Positions 7,830 through 17,666 are shown, numbered from the stretch's first letter. The stretch: DNA of 64,000 nt from Thalassospira sp. MCCC 1A01148 (GCF_001613795.1 NZ_LPVZ01000018.1:229184-293183); one strand, 5' to 3'. The notes: generated by a model not told the origin, from the sequence alone. Translations and numbers: made by a program.

Positions 7830-10800
7830 ATGGCAAAATTCTTTATTGATCGCCCCGTCTTTGCCTGGGTTGTCGCCCTGGTGATCATGCTGGCGGGGGG
7901 GCTGTCGCTTTGGCAGTTGCCGGTGGAGCAATATCCATCGATCGCGCCGCCTTCTGTCGAGATCGAGGCAACCTATCCGGGCGCCTCGGCCAAAACTGTT
8001 GAAAACACGGTCACCCAGGTGATCGAACAACAGATGAACGGCCTTGATTATCTGCGTTATATGTCCTCGACCTCGTCGGGTAACGGTCAGGCAACAGTGA
8101 CCCTGACCTTTGAACCCGAAGCCGATCCCGACATCGCGCAGGTTCAGGTGCAGAATAAACTGCAGGCTGCCATGTCCTCCCTTCCGAGCGAAGTGCAGGA
8201 ACAGGGTGTGACGGTCAGCAAATCATCGGGCTCGTTCCTGATGGTTGTCGGCTTTGTGTCTTCTGACGGTTCGATGAACGCCGAAGACCTGTCGGACTTT
8301 GTTGTGTCGTCGGTCGAAGATCCGATTGCCCGTGTGAACGGCGTTGGTTCGGTGCAGGTATTTGGTGCCCAGCATGCCATGCGCATCTGGCTCGATCCGA
8401 ACAAGATGCTGGCCTATAACCTGACGGTGATGGATGTTGATGCCGCCATTCAGGCGCAGAACACCGAAGTCACCGCTGGTCAGATTGGCGGTGCGCCGTC
8501 CGTCGAAGGTCAGCAGATCAACGCAACCATTACCGCGCAAAGCAAACTGCAGACGGTTGAGGAGTTCGCCAACATTCTTCTGAAGGTCGAAACGGACGGG
8601 TCGCAAGTTCGTCTTGGGGACGTTGCCCGTATCGAAATCGGTGGCGAAAGCTATGAAATCGTCGGGCGCTACAATGCGGAATCGGCAACCGGTATCGGGA
8701 TCAACCTTGCGACGGGTGCCAATGCGCTTGATACCGCCGAGGCGGTAAAATCCCGTCTGGCAGAACTGAAACCGTTCTTCCCGCAAGGGATCGAGATCGT
8801 CTATCCGTATGACACCACCCCGTTCGTTGAAGTGTCGATCGAGGAAGTGGTCCACACCCTGTTTGAGGCGATTGTCCTCGTCTTCCTGGTGATGTTCCTG
8901 TTCCTGCAGAACTGGCGCGCGACGCTTATTCCGACGATTGCGGTGCCGGTTGTTCTGCTTGGGACCTTCGGGATCCTTGCGGCATTCGGATATTCGATCA
9001 ACACGCTGACCATGTTTGCCATGGTGCTGGCCATCGGTCTTCTGGTGGATGACGCGATTGTTGTGGTGGAAAACGTCGAACGTGTGATGCACGAAGACGG
9101 GCTTCCGCCGCGTGAAGCAACGCGTAAATCCATGGGGCAGATCACTGGCGCGCTGATCGGTATTGCGCTGGTTCTGTCGGCCGTGTTTGTGCCGATGGCG
9201 TTCTTTGCCGGGTCCACAGGTGCGATTTATCGCCAGTTTTCCATCACCATTGTTTCGGCCATGGTGCTGTCGGTGGTTGTGGCAATTGTTCTGACACCGG
9301 CCCTTTGTGCGACCATGCTCAAGCCCGGTCACACGGATCCGAGCAAGAAAAAAGGTCCGTTTGGCTGGTTTAACCGCGGGTTTGACAAGACCAACAACTT
9401 CTATCAGGGCAGTGTTGGTCACGTTGTGAACCGCAAATGGCGCTACCTGTTTGTCTATGGCATTCTGGTTGCGGCTCTGGTTGCGATGTTTGGGCGTCTG
9501 CCGGGATCGTTCCTGCCCGAAGAAGATCAGGGCATCATGTTCGCCATGGTGCAGTTGCCGGCCGGTGCCTCGCAGGAGCGTACGGTTGAGGTTCTCAAGA
9601 AGCTTGAAACCCACTTTATGGAGAATGAGGCCGAAAATATCGACGGTCTGTTCACCGTGGCCGGCTTCTCGTTCGCGGGCAGTGGCCAGAATGCGGGTAT
9701 TGCTTTCGTGAACCTGAAAGATTGGTCGGAACGTACGCGTCCGGATCAATCGGTCGATGCGGTGATTGGCCGTGCCTATGGTGCGTTTGCCGGTATCCGT
9801 GAAGCCATGGTCTTTGCCTTTGCGCCGCCGGCCATTATCGAACTTGGCACGGCGAACGGCTTTGACCTGCAGCTTGTTGACCGCGGTGGTAATGGGCACG
9901 ATGCCCTGGTTGCGGCCCGCAACCAGCTTCTGGGCATGGCATCGCAGGACCCGCGTCTTGTCGGTGTGCGTCCGAATGGTCTGAATGACACGCCGCAGTT
10001 CAACATCAACATCGATCAGGAAAAGGCCAGCGCCCTTGGCGTGAACCTTGCTGATATCAACCGGACGCTGGCGGCGGCCTGGGGGTCAAGCTATGTCAAC
10101 GACTTCATCGAAAACGGTCGCGTCAAACGGGTTTACATGCAGGCAGATGCCAAATACCGCATGATGCCCGAAGACATGGATTACTGGTATGTCCGCAACC
10201 AGAAGGGCGAGATGGTACCGATTTCGGCTGTCTCCTCGACCGAGTGGACCTATGGTTCTCCGCGTCTGGAACGCTTTAACGGTCTGTCGTCGCTCAACAT
10301 TCAGGGTGCAGCCGCACCGGGTGTGGCGTCTGGCGATGCCATGGCAGCAATGGAAAAGCTTGTTTCACAGTTGCCGGGCGATATCGGCCTGGAATGGCAG
10401 GGATTGTCCTATGAGGAACGCGAAGCAGGCGAGCAGGGCCCGGCACTCTATGCCCTGTCCATGATCGTCGTCTTCCTGTGCTTGGCTGCCCTTTATGAAA
10501 GCTGGTCGATTCCGATTTCGGTGATGATGGTTGTGCCGCTCGGTGTCCTTGGTGCGGTGATCGCGGCGATGCTGCGTGGTCTGCCCGATGACGTCTATTT
10601 CCAGGTGGCCATCCTGACCACGATTGGTTTGTCGGCCAAGAACGCCATCCTGATTGTCGAGTTCGCCCGCGAACTTTACGACGACGGTATGAGCCTTCTT
10701 GATGCAACCGTCGAGGCCGCCCGTCAGCGTCTGCGTCCGATCATCATGACGTCGATGGCCTTTACCCTTGGTGTCGTGCCGCTGGCGATTTCGACCGGTG

Positions 10801-10976
10801 CCGGTGCCGGGGCCCGTGTGGCCGTGGGTACCGGTGTGATGGGCGGGATGATTGCCGCAACCGTGCTGGCAATCTTCTTTGTGCCGCTGTTCTTTGTTCT
10901 GATTGTCGGTACCTTTGCCAAGAACCGCACCAAGCGCGGCGAAGTACAGGCAGCCCACGAACATCCGGCTGAATAA
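7830..10976 (+). CDS. RND multidrug efflux transporter (HAE-1 family, AcrB/MexB type)
   Basis: 1048 residues, the standard length for the family. This proton-driven inner-membrane trimer exports drugs, detergents or solvents. It begins [14 protein letters not shown]. The proton-relay aspartates are residues 407-408 in [16 protein letters not shown]. The partner lysine is residue 937 in [16 protein letters not shown]. Two large periplasmic loops follow TM1 and TM7. A signature [10 protein letters not shown] region and a short cytoplasmic tail close the protein. No outer-membrane channel gene (TolC/OprM type) follows, so the complex must borrow one encoded elsewhere. Control is probably by the divergent TetR protein. 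Confidence 0.97.
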   Translation: MAKFFIDRPVFAWVVALVIMLAGGLSLWQLPVEQYPSIAPPSVEIEATYPGASAKTVENTVTQVIEQQMNGLDYLRYMSSTSSGNGQATVTLTFEPEADPDIAQVQVQNKLQAAMSSLPSEVQEQGVTVSKSSGSFLMVVGFVSSDGSMNAEDLSDFVVSSVEDPIARVNGVGSVQVFGAQHAMRIWLDPNKMLAYNLTVMDVDAAIQAQNTEVTAGQIGGAPSVEGQQINATITAQSKLQTVEEFANILLKVETDGSQVRLGDVARIEIGGESYEIVGRYNAESATGIGINLATGANALDTAEAVKSRLAELKPFFPQGIEIVYPYDTTPFVEVSIEEVVHTLFEAIVLVFLVMFLFLQNWRATLIPTIAVPVVLLGTFGILAAFGYSINTLTMFAMVLAIGLLVDDAIVVVENVERVMHEDGLPPREATRKSMGQITGALIGIALVLSAVFVPMAFFAGSTGAIYRQFSITIVSAMVLSVVVAIVLTPALCATMLKPGHTDPSKKKGPFGWFNRGFDKTNNFYQGSVGHVVNRKWRYLFVYGILVAALVAMFGRLPGSFLPEEDQGIMFAMVQLPAGASQERTVEVLKKLETHFMENEAENIDGLFTVAGFSFAGSGQNAGIAFVNLKDWSERTRPDQSVDAVIGRAYGAFAGIREAMVFAFAPPAIIELGTANGFDLQLVDRGGNGHDALVAARNQLLGMASQDPRLVGVRPNGLNDTPQFNINIDQEKASALGVNLADINRTLAAAWGSSYVNDFIENGRVKRVYMQADAKYRMMPEDMDYWYVRNQKGEMVPISAVSSTEWTYGSPRLERFNGLSSLNIQGAAAPGVASGDAMAAMEKLVSQLPGDIGLEWQGLSYEEREAGEQGPALYALSMIVVFLCLAALYESWSIPISVMMVVPLGVLGAVIAAMLRGLPDDVYFQVAILTTIGLSAKNAILIVEFARELYDDGMSLLDATVEAARQRLRPIIMTSMAFTLGVVPLAISTGAGAGARVAVGTGVMGGMIAATVLAIFFVPLFFVLIVGTFAKNRTKRGEVQAAHEHPAE

Positions 10977-10981
10977 GATTT

Positions 10982-11012
10982 AAGGCCAGCCTTTGTCAAA
11001 AAGGCTGGCCTT
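10982..11012 (+). terminator. Strong hairpin after the RND pump gene
   Basis: A perfect 13-bp stem (AAGGCCAGCCTTT) with a 5-base loop starts six bases after the stop codon. Only two T follow, so it may act as an mRNA 3' stabiliser as well as a terminator. A weaker hairpin (GCAGATT / AATCTGC) lies at about 11036-11058. Confidence 0.65.
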
Positions 11013-11096
11013 AAACGGCATCACGCCGTGACGGTGCAGATTTAAAGTTTCAATCTGCATGATCCCCCGACCCCGCCGTTGCGCGTGCGAAAGAAA

Positions 11097-11129
11097 GGGC
11101 CGATGCAAACGCATCGGCCCTTTTGTTTT
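11097..11129. terminator. Bidirectional intrinsic terminator
   Basis: GGGCCGATGC-aaac-GCATCGGCCC is followed by TTTTGTTTT and preceded by AAAGAAA. It can end transcription of the RND operon and, from the other strand, of the FGGY kinase gene. Confidence 0.85.
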
Positions 11130-11228
11130 GACCTCAACCCAAAGTGACGTCAAGCGCCTTTTGGATAGGCTGCACCGCGCCAAACCCGTACGAACGGCGT
11201 AGATATCGTACTTTTGGGCAGGCAAAAA

Positions 11229-12818
11229 TCAGGTTTTGCTCATGCTATCAAGGCGCTGACGGTGGGTGTGCATCTGATGGAAAATGGCGTATCGACGATC
11301 ATGATCTGCCTTGGCTGACGGATCTGGTGCGTGGGCGGTTTCCTTGCCAGCCATCTGGCGCGCGGCCCTTGCAAGGCCACCTTCCGCATCAAGGGCACCG
11401 GCGGCCAACATGGCCGATCCCAGCAGAACCGGCTCTTCGCAATCAGACATCACCACGGTACAGCCGGTCACATCCGCATAGAGTTTCACCAGCACCTGAC
11501 TGGCGGTATGCCCGCCGCTTAGATGGATGTGGGTGATGTCATATCCGGTATCGTTCATGGCATCGATGATGTGGCGCGTGCCATAGGCAATCGCACAGGC
11601 GGTGGCCCAATAAAGCTTCAGGAAGCTTTCCTCGCTTTGATCCAGTGTCAGACCGGAAATCACGCCAAGGGCTTCCGGGTCGGCCAGCGGCGATCGGTTG
11701 CCATGAAAATCGGGCAGAACATGCAGGCGCGGTGCCAGATCGGTTTTTTCCGCCATCATCGGCATCAGTTTTTCACCGGCAAGCTTATGGGCATCACGGC
11801 CCATATCATGGGAAAACGGATTCATGGCAACGATATGATCAAGCAACGCCCCCGTCGCGGATTGCCCACCTTCATTCAGCCAAAGGTTCGGGGCAATCGC
11901 GCCGAAATAGGGTCCCCAAACCCCCTTGATAAAGCGGGGCTCGCGCGACAGCGCCATATGGCAGGTCGATGTCCCCGCGATCATCGCAAAATGCTGATCA
12001 AGGTTGCCATCCAGATATTCACCAAGTGTGCCAAGCGCCCCGGCATGGGCATCAATCAGGCCAGCCCCGACAACACAATCCGTCGTCAGACCAAGATCAA
12101 CTGCCCCCTGTTCGGAAAGCGATCCGATCAGTTCGCCAACAGCAAGGGCGGGGTCATGCATGTTGATCTTGTCATTCAGATCTTCCATGTCGATGGCTTT
12201 AAGGAAATCGCGATCCCATGGCTGATCCTGATGGGCAAGATAGGTCCATTTGCATGTCACCGTGCAGCAGGACCGGGCATTGCTGCCAGTGGCGCGGAAC
12301 GACAGGAAATCGGCCAGATCATACGCCGCGCCCATTTTCTGCCAGGCGGCATTGTGATGGCGTTTCAGCCACATCAATTTGGGGATTTCCATTTCGGGCG
12401 ACATGGTGCCGCCGATATATTCCAGAACCTTGGCACCGGTGGCTGTGCATTCCTCTGCCTCGCGCACGGCCCGGTGATCCATCCAGACAATCACATCCCA
12501 GTTGTCCGCACCATTGGGGGTGACAGCCAGTGGCCGGTTATCCTGATCGCGGATCACGAGCGAACATGTGGCATCAAACCCGATGGCGGCGACCTTGTCA
12601 GTGGGGACCCCGGATTTGGCCATGGCATCACGTACCGACTGACAGACCGACTGCCAGATATTTTCAGAATCCTGTTCGACGAAATTGGGCTTTGGCCGGT
12701 TCATTGCAATCGCGTGTGCGGCACTGCCAAGCAATTTGCCATTGGCGTCAAAAACGCCTGCGCGCGCACTTCCGGTGCCGACATCCACGCCGACAAAGCA
12801 AGGATAAGTGGGACTCAT
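11229..12818 (-). CDS. FGGY-family pentulose kinase (ribulokinase type)
   Basis: A 529-residue sugar kinase that phosphorylates a ketopentose or related polyol with ATP. The N-terminal phosphate loop is GVDVGTGSARAGVFD (about residues 9-23). The catalytic base is the Asp in GLIDAHAGALG, the diagnostic motif of the pentulose-kinase branch. The C-terminal adenosine region has HLSGGHTASQVLVKLYADVTG and LLGSAMLAAGA. The length and motifs fit the D-ribulokinase-like subfamily (FGGY pentulose kinases, TIGR01315 type) better than xylulokinase or glycerol kinase, though the exact sugar is unproven. It is divergent from a HAD phosphatase gene and shares with it a direct-repeat control site. Confidence 0.9.
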   Translation of the reverse strand: MSPTYPCFVGVDVGTGSARAGVFDANGKLLGSAAHAIAMNRPKPNFVEQDSENIWQSVCQSVRDAMAKSGVPTDKVAAIGFDATCSLVIRDQDNRPLAVTPNGADNWDVIVWMDHRAVREAEECTATGAKVLEYIGGTMSPEMEIPKLMWLKRHHNAAWQKMGAAYDLADFLSFRATGSNARSCCTVTCKWTYLAHQDQPWDRDFLKAIDMEDLNDKINMHDPALAVGELIGSLSEQGAVDLGLTTDCVVGAGLIDAHAGALGTLGEYLDGNLDQHFAMIAGTSTCHMALSREPRFIKGVWGPYFGAIAPNLWLNEGGQSATGALLDHIVAMNPFSHDMGRDAHKLAGEKLMPMMAEKTDLAPRLHVLPDFHGNRSPLADPEALGVISGLTLDQSEESFLKLYWATACAIAYGTRHIIDAMNDTGYDITHIHLSGGHTASQVLVKLYADVTGCTVVMSDCEEPVLLGSAMLAAGALDAEGGLARAARQMAGKETAHAPDPSAKADHDRRYAIFHQMHTHRQRLDSMSKT

Positions 12819-12938
12819 GATGGGTCTTCCTCCGCATTATCCCCGGCTTTGCGGAATATCTCCGATGCCGGGTGATCTTTTGTTTGGTCTGGTATCTGGT
12901 GTGGCTTCTGACTTGGCCGGGGCTTAGTTTGGTCTGAG

Positions 12939-12974
12939 TTGATCAAAAGTTCATTAATTGGTCAAATGTTCATT
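12939..12974. promoter_or_regulatory. Two 17-bp direct repeats in the kinase/HAD promoter region
   Basis: TTGATCAAAAGTTCATT (12939-12955) and TTGGTCAAATGTTCATT (12958-12974) match at 15 of 17 positions, with a 19-bp period. They sit just upstream of a possible -35 element for the HAD gene, a position typical of an activator binding as a head-to-tail dimer, or of a repressor for the divergent kinase. Confidence 0.6.
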
Positions 12975-12978
12975 TTTG

Positions 12979-13008
12979 TTGACGCTGAACTTGCCGTTTG
13001 GCTAGGCT
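12979..13008 (+). promoter_or_regulatory. Candidate promoter of the HAD phosphatase gene
   Basis: TTGACG at 12979-12984 is followed after 18 bp by TAGGCT at 13003-13008. The -10 element is weak, in keeping with dependence on an activator bound at the adjacent direct repeats. Confidence 0.35.
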
Positions 13009-13044
13009 GTCGGGATAACACAAACGAAACAAGCCAGGTTGAAC

Positions 13045-13821
13045 ATGGCAAATGAAAACAAAGTCCGAGGAAACAACGTCCAGGGTCTGAGCGATGATGA
13101 CGGGACCGGGATCGTAACATCAGCATCAGAGATCCAGGGTCTGTTTGACGCCTGTCGCGTTGTGCTGTTTGACTGCGACGGGGTGCTGGTCAATAGCGAG
13201 CCGATCTCGCTGGCGACACTGGTTGACGTGCTTGAGCACTTCAACGCGCCGCTCAGTCTGCGCGACGTATCCGACCGATTTACCGGACGGTCAAGTTCAG
13301 CACCGATTGAATATATCAAAACCCACACGGGTCGCGATGTCAGTGCGGAATTCAAACCGTATTACTATAAAATGCTATTTGACCGGTATGATCGCGATCT
13401 GAGCAAAATTGACGGAATTGAAACCGTCCTGACCGTTCTTCAGGCACGCGATATTGCCTTTTGCATTTCATCAAGCAGCTCGGTCGAACGGCTTGAAAAA
13501 ACCATGCAGGTCACGGGCCTTGGCCCATGGTTTGACGAGCGGGTTTATAGTGCCGATTTCGTAAAAAACGGCAAACCGGCCCCGGATCTTTTCCTGCATG
13601 CGGCGCACACCATGGGCTATGCCCCGGGTGATGCCATCGTGATCGAGGATTCTGTTGCCGGGGTTACGGCGGCGCGGGCGGCGGGCATGAAATGTATCGG
13701 TTTCGTCGGCGGCGGGCATTATGCCGATGACCGCGAAGGGGCCAGCCAGCGTCTTTATGCAGCCGGTGCCGATATTGTTATTTCCGACATGTCGACGCTG
13801 GCACAGGCGATTGCGGTCTAA
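13045..13821 (+). CDS. HAD-superfamily phosphatase/mutase (beta-phosphoglucomutase-like)
   Basis: 258 residues from the ATG at 13045. This is a HAD subfamily IA hydrolase acting on a sugar phosphate. Motif I is DCDGVLVNSEP (about residues 46-56, after a longer than usual N-terminal tail), motif II is the serine cluster SSSSSVERL, motif III is the lysine in KNGKPAPDLF, and motif IV is VIEDSVAGVTAARAAG. The cap region matches the YieH/6-phosphogluconate phosphatase and PGMB type. Divergence from the pentulose kinase and the shared control site suggest it works on the same sugar or its phosphate. It ends six bases before a convergent GntR gene. Confidence 0.88.
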   Translation: MANENKVRGNNVQGLSDDDGTGIVTSASEIQGLFDACRVVLFDCDGVLVNSEPISLATLVDVLEHFNAPLSLRDVSDRFTGRSSSAPIEYIKTHTGRDVSAEFKPYYYKMLFDRYDRDLSKIDGIETVLTVLQARDIAFCISSSSSVERLEKTMQVTGLGPWFDERVYSADFVKNGKPAPDLFLHAAHTMGYAPGDAIVIEDSVAGVTAARAAGMKCIGFVGGGHYADDREGASQRLYAAGADIVISDMSTLAQAIAV

Positions 13822-13827
13822 CGCCGC

Positions 13828-14559
13828 TTATCGCTGGGTCAGAAGTTTCTGATATCGGGTCTGGCTTTGGCTGAGGTGATCGCGCATCGCCTTGCGGGCG
13901 GTATCTTCGTCGCGCGCGGCAATCGCATCATAAATGCGGCGATGTTCACCGGTGATCATCTGCATATAGGCTTTTTGGTCCTTGGCTTCTGGCGGGCGGC
14001 GGCGCAATTGCGCGCGCGGGATGGTTTTATCGCCCAGATGTTCAAGGAATTCGGTAAAGCGGCGGTTATTGGTGGCAGCGGCAATCGCACTATGGAATTC
14101 GAAATCGGCCTGCTCGGTCGGTTCACCTTTTTCAAGGGCGGTTTCCATCTTGGCCATGGCTTCGTAAATCTTGGTCTGTTGGGCGACGGAACTTCGCGTG
14201 CAGGCAAGGCCGGCGGCCTCAATTTCGACCGCCATGCGCAATTCAAGAATTTCAAGAACGTCTGATACCTGCGCATAATCAACCGCAAAGATGGATGTCT
14301 CATTGGTGCGGGCCTGCGGGGATAGCACAAAAACACCCGCCCCTTGGCGCGGTTCGAGCAACCCGTCGGCCTTAAGAGCCGCAATCGCTTCGCGCACGAC
14401 CGTGCGGCTGACCCCGAACTGTTCGGTCAGAACCGGTTCCGTCGGCAGCTTGGTGCCGGGTTCACGTTGACCGCTTTCAATCTCGTGACGCAGGCTGGCG
14501 ATGACTTTTTCGGTCAATGAAACTTTGCGTGGTGTTCCTGACACTTGGGGCTTGTTCAT
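13828..14559 (-). CDS. GntR-family regulator, FCD (FadR) subfamily
   Basis: 243 residues from the ATG at 14559 (MNKPQVSGTPRKVSL). An upstream ATG at 14694 would add 45 residues unlike the family. The winged helix-turn-helix is at about residues 15-80, with GTKLPTEPVLTEQFGVSRTVVREAIAAL as the recognition part and GAGVFVL as the wing. The C-terminal FCD domain has the metal/ligand signature ADFEFHSAIAAATNN. FCD regulators usually sense organic or sugar acids. It is divergent from the aldose epimerase gene and convergent with the HAD gene, so it may control either sugar unit. Confidence 0.9.
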   Translation of the reverse strand: MNKPQVSGTPRKVSLTEKVIASLRHEIESGQREPGTKLPTEPVLTEQFGVSRTVVREAIAALKADGLLEPRQGAGVFVLSPQARTNETSIFAVDYAQVSDVLEILELRMAVEIEAAGLACTRSSVAQQTKIYEAMAKMETALEKGEPTEQADFEFHSAIAAATNNRRFTEFLEHLGDKTIPRAQLRRRPPEAKDQKAYMQMITGEHRRIYDAIAARDEDTARKAMRDHLSQSQTRYQKLLTQR

Positions 14560-14612
14560 TTTGCGTATCCGATAAATCCGGTGTAAAACAACTGGATATA
14601 AAAGTGACGGTC

Positions 14613-14721
14613 TGGCGTTGATCAATATTTGACGCCATTGGCACCATCGGGGCTTGTTTTGTAAACAGGCATGGTGATGCCGGGCATTTTCCATTGATTT
14701 GATTGAGTAATGAAACCAAAT
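14613..14721. promoter_or_regulatory. Inverted repeats in the gntR/epimerase divergent region
   Basis: Two symmetric elements stand out: TGGCGT (14613-14618) with ACGCCA (14632-14637) enclosing a TTGATCAA, and ATTTGATT (14697-14704) with AACCAAAT (14714-14721), one mismatch over 8-bp arms. Either could be the operator of the FCD regulator. TTGATCAA also occurs at 12939. Confidence 0.35.
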
Positions 14722-14780
14722 TAGTGAAAGTAGCCCCGAAAGTCATCATATGATTTTGGTTGGATTTGAGGCGTGCAGGA

Positions 14781-15770
14781 ATGGCCAAAAAAGGCGACCC
14801 TGAATACCGCTGGAACAGCGGCCCCTTTCAGATCGGGGTTGTGCCCGACGGCGGCGCAATATCGCGGATTGACTGGATCCGCCCGGATGGCAAAGGGATC
14901 ATTAATTTATTGCGGCCCGTAACGCCCGAGGCGATTGCATCCGGCAATCCGTCAAATCTGGGCTGTTTCCCGATGGTGCCGTTTGCCAATCGACTGGCCT
15001 TTGCCGAGTTCGAATTTGATGGCCGCATCGTCAAGGTCCCGGCAAATCGCCCACCCAGCCCGCATGCCATTCACGGCTTTGGCCGGTCATCGCAATGGAA
15101 CATTGAACGCCCCACGGTCGATACGCTGCGCTTCAACCACAAACATGACGATCCGCAAAGCGGCTTTGTTTATGTCGCCTGGCAGGAATTCAAGGTCACT
15201 GACGTTGATGTGACCGTTGAAATCGGCGTGCGTCATCTTGGCAGAACGCCGATGCCCTATGGCATTGGATTGCACCCGTGGTTCCCGGGCGGGGATGATG
15301 TATCAGTTGCCTTCATTGCATCGGACAGCTTTGCGACAGACGAAGACATGTTGCCAACCGCACGCACGGTCATTGATCTGGGGCGGGATTTCTCCGATGG
15401 CCGCATGATCCGCCATAACCTTGCGCTTGATGCCCATTATGCCGGTTGGCATCTTGAGGCCGATATGGTCTGGCAGGATGCCGGATACAGCGTGAAAATG
15501 ATCGCCAGTGACAGCCTTTCCAACGTTCAGTTCTATATCCCCGAAGACGGCAAGACTTTCTGTGTCGAGCCGGTCTCGCATGTGCCAAACGTGCATAACC
15601 GCCCGGAATTCAAGGAACACGGGGATCTGGTTGTTCTTGATAAAAACCAGACACTAAGCGGAACCATGACACTTGTGCCAAGTCTGCTTGAGCTGCCCGA
15701 CAGCGGGTTGGTTGATGATGACGAGGTTGTCGGCATACCGGGCAATCGTGACTATTCACTCGTCGATTGA
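14781..15770 (+). CDS. Aldose 1-epimerase (mutarotase) family protein
   Basis: 329 residues. The family interconverts alpha and beta anomers of aldoses, including uronates. Visible features are the N-terminal beta strands (FQIGVVPDGGAISRIDW), a FPMVPFANR segment that supplies a substrate arginine, the catalytic-type histidine in SPHAIHGFGRSSQW, a second His in YGIGLHPWFPG, and the late glutamate in FCVEPVSHVPN. The ATG at 14781 has GAGG nine bases upstream; a TTG at 14760 is also open. It is the first gene of a short run with a second FCD regulator and an SMP-30 lactonase, consistent with sugar or uronate oxidation. Confidence 0.88.
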   Translation: MAKKGDPEYRWNSGPFQIGVVPDGGAISRIDWIRPDGKGIINLLRPVTPEAIASGNPSNLGCFPMVPFANRLAFAEFEFDGRIVKVPANRPPSPHAIHGFGRSSQWNIERPTVDTLRFNHKHDDPQSGFVYVAWQEFKVTDVDVTVEIGVRHLGRTPMPYGIGLHPWFPGGDDVSVAFIASDSFATDEDMLPTARTVIDLGRDFSDGRMIRHNLALDAHYAGWHLEADMVWQDAGYSVKMIASDSLSNVQFYIPEDGKTFCVEPVSHVPNVHNRPEFKEHGDLVVLDKNQTLSGTMTLVPSLLELPDSGLVDDDEVVGIPGNRDYSLVD

Positions 15771-15824
15771 GCCGGGTTGATAGCATAAAGGGGCAGGGGC
15801 TTTACCGACCCGGATTTTGTCGAT

Positions 15825-15844
15825 AAAACTTACAAGTAAGTTTT
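15825..15844. promoter_or_regulatory. Palindromic operator ahead of the second FCD regulator
   Basis: AAAACTTAC-aa-GTAAGTTTT is a perfect 9-bp inverted repeat, 25 bp upstream of the regulator ATG. TTACAAG within it recurs at 15843-15849, and again as TTTACAAG in the TRAP promoter region near 19866. Autoregulation is likely. Confidence 0.6.
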
Positions 15845-15869
15845 ACAAGATAACAAGTCCGGGGGACGG

Positions 15870-16586
15870 ATGTCGGAATTGCTTTTAAGGGTTCAGAAGC
15901 GCGAAAAGCTTGCTGACCAGCTTTATGGTCAGATCCTTGAACAGATCATCTCGGGCAACCTTGCCGAAGGCGCCAAGCTACCCTCGGAAAATGAAATCTG
16001 CGCGTCCTTTGGCGTGTCGCGCCCGGTTGTGCGCGAAGCTTTGCGCAAGCTGCAATCCGATGGGCTGGTCTATGCCCGCCAAGGGGTTGGGTCGTTTGTT
16101 AAAAAACGCCCGCCACAAGGTCTGATCGAGTTTGGTGGCATCAGCGATGTCGCGGGGCTTCTGCGCTGCTTTGAAGCACGTTCCGCAATTGAAGGTACAA
16201 CGGCACGCATGGCCGCCGAACGCGCCAGCCCCCGCCATCATCGTGAAATCGAAAACGCGCTTAAGATGTTTGAAGACGGGGTTGCGGCCGGTGACATTGC
16301 CGACAAGGCCGATCTGGCTTTCCATATGGCGATTGCGCGCGCCAGCGGGAACGAAATCTTTGTCACCATCCTGAATTCCTTGCATGAGGTGATGTCCAAA
16401 TCCATGCGTGTGGCGCTGAACATCACACGCGGTGGATCTGCGGAACGCGCCCAAAAGGTGCTGAGCGAACATCGACAGATCTATGATGCGATCATTGGCC
16501 ATGACGGCAACAGTGCCGAACTTATGATGCGCTATCACCTGCATCAGGCCCGCCAGCGTGTCACCGATCACGCGCGCGACAAGTAA
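15870..16586 (+). CDS. GntR-family regulator, FCD (FadR) subfamily
   Basis: 238 residues. The winged helix-turn-helix covers about residues 10-75 (GAKLPSENEICASFGVSRPVVREALRKL, wing GVGSFVKKRP). The FCD domain follows with the signature ADLAFHMAIARASGN and a second His in the helix SEHRQIYDAI. The start ATG follows GGGGGAC. It lies between the epimerase and the lactonase and within 3 kb of the uronate genes, so a sugar-acid effector such as a uronate, aldarate or keto-deoxy acid is a fair guess. A perfect palindrome just upstream is the probable operator. Confidence 0.9.
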   Translation: MSELLLRVQKREKLADQLYGQILEQIISGNLAEGAKLPSENEICASFGVSRPVVREALRKLQSDGLVYARQGVGSFVKKRPPQGLIEFGGISDVAGLLRCFEARSAIEGTTARMAAERASPRHHREIENALKMFEDGVAAGDIADKADLAFHMAIARASGNEIFVTILNSLHEVMSKSMRVALNITRGGSAERAQKVLSEHRQIYDAIIGHDGNSAELMMRYHLHQARQRVTDHARDK

Positions 16587-16769
16587 CCTGACCCGCAAAA
16601 TGCGCGACAACTGCCCGACGCAAGATCGTGTCGGTTTGATCCTGTGTGGTCTGTCTTCTCGACATGCCCCGCTTGAAGGGGGCAGGCGATCACAAACCCT
16701 GTTGACAAACAGGGGCAGGAGCGGCACATCAATCACAACAAAAATGATCATATGAATACGGGAGTGTGT

Positions 16770-17666
16770 ATGATGACGAGCGGCGTGACCTATCAGCCGG
16801 AGCTTCTCTCTGACGAGACGTTCACATTGGCAGAATGCCCGAACTGGGATGCGGCCAATAACCGGCTTTACTGGACAGATATTCTGAACTGCAAGCTGCA
16901 CGCACAAGACATTGAAACAGGTGCGCGCAAGAGCTGGGCCTTTGACAGCGAGCTTGGTTGCTTTGGCCTGACCGATCAGGGGCGCATCATTGTCGCTTTG
17001 CGCAAGGATATCATGTTGCTTGATCCAGTCACGGATGAGCGAACCCCGCTGTGCCGTATTGAGGACGGGATCAACAGCCGCACCAATGACGGCAAGATCG
17101 GCCCGGACGGGGCGTTCTGGGTTGGCACCATGGATGACAATCCCGAAAAGATGCCGATTGCGTCGCTTTATCGCATTACGGCCGATGGCAAGGTTGAGGA
17201 AAAGGCAACAGGGTTCAAGATTTCCAACGGCATTGCCTGGTCCGCGGATGGATCAAAAATGTATCATTCGGACTCACGCGGGCCGTGGGTCAACTGCTGG
17301 GACTTTGATGTTGCCACGGGCAATATTTCCAACTGCACGCGGTACCTGGATCTTGATGATACGCTGGGCCGCCCGGATGGGGGCGCGGTGGATCTTGAAG
17401 GGTGTTACTGGTCGGCTGGTGTATCAGCAGGCAACCTTAATCGATTTGCCCCGGATGGTACGCTTTTGAAATCCATTCCGATGCCCATGCCCAATCCGAC
17501 CATGCCGTGCTTTGGCGGGCCGGATATGAAAACGCTGTATGTCACCAGCCATCAGGAAAATTACAGCCCGGAAAAACGCGCCGAGTTCCCCCATGCCGGG
17601 AAGTTGGTCAAGCTGCGCGTTGAAGTGCCCGGTGTGCCGGTCCACAAGTTCCGCGAAAACGGTTAA
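16770..17666 (+). CDS. SMP-30/gluconolactonase (LRE) family lactonase
   Basis: 298 residues from the ATG at 16770, which has GGAG five bases upstream; starts at 16752 and 16773 are alternatives. A six-bladed beta-propeller that hydrolyses sugar lactones with a divalent metal. Metal ligands expected in the family are visible: Glu in TLAECPNWD, Asn in KISNGIAWSADG and Asp in GRPDGGAVDLEG. In the context of uronate dehydrogenase it could open the aldarolactone product to the free aldarate, or act on another aldonolactone. A hairpin CCCTGTT-gaca-AACAGGG (16697-16714) lies in the leader. A strong terminator follows. Confidence 0.9.
   Translation: MMTSGVTYQPELLSDETFTLAECPNWDAANNRLYWTDILNCKLHAQDIETGARKSWAFDSELGCFGLTDQGRIIVALRKDIMLLDPVTDERTPLCRIEDGINSRTNDGKIGPDGAFWVGTMDDNPEKMPIASLYRITADGKVEEKATGFKISNGIAWSADGSKMYHSDSRGPWVNCWDFDVATGNISNCTRYLDLDDTLGRPDGGAVDLEGCYWSAGVSAGNLNRFAPDGTLLKSIPMPMPNPTMPCFGGPDMKTLYVTSHQENYSPEKRAEFPHAGKLVKLRVEVPGVPVHKFRENG

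Noticed and set aside
8223..9899. 558-codon minus-strand frame inside the RND pump gene
   Set aside because: It lies wholly antisense to a full-length conserved transporter, is rich in His/Arg/Asn as antisense frames of such genes are, and has no recognisable domain.
11523..12875. 450-codon plus-strand frame over the FGGY kinase
   Set aside because: Antisense to a kinase with clear catalytic motifs.
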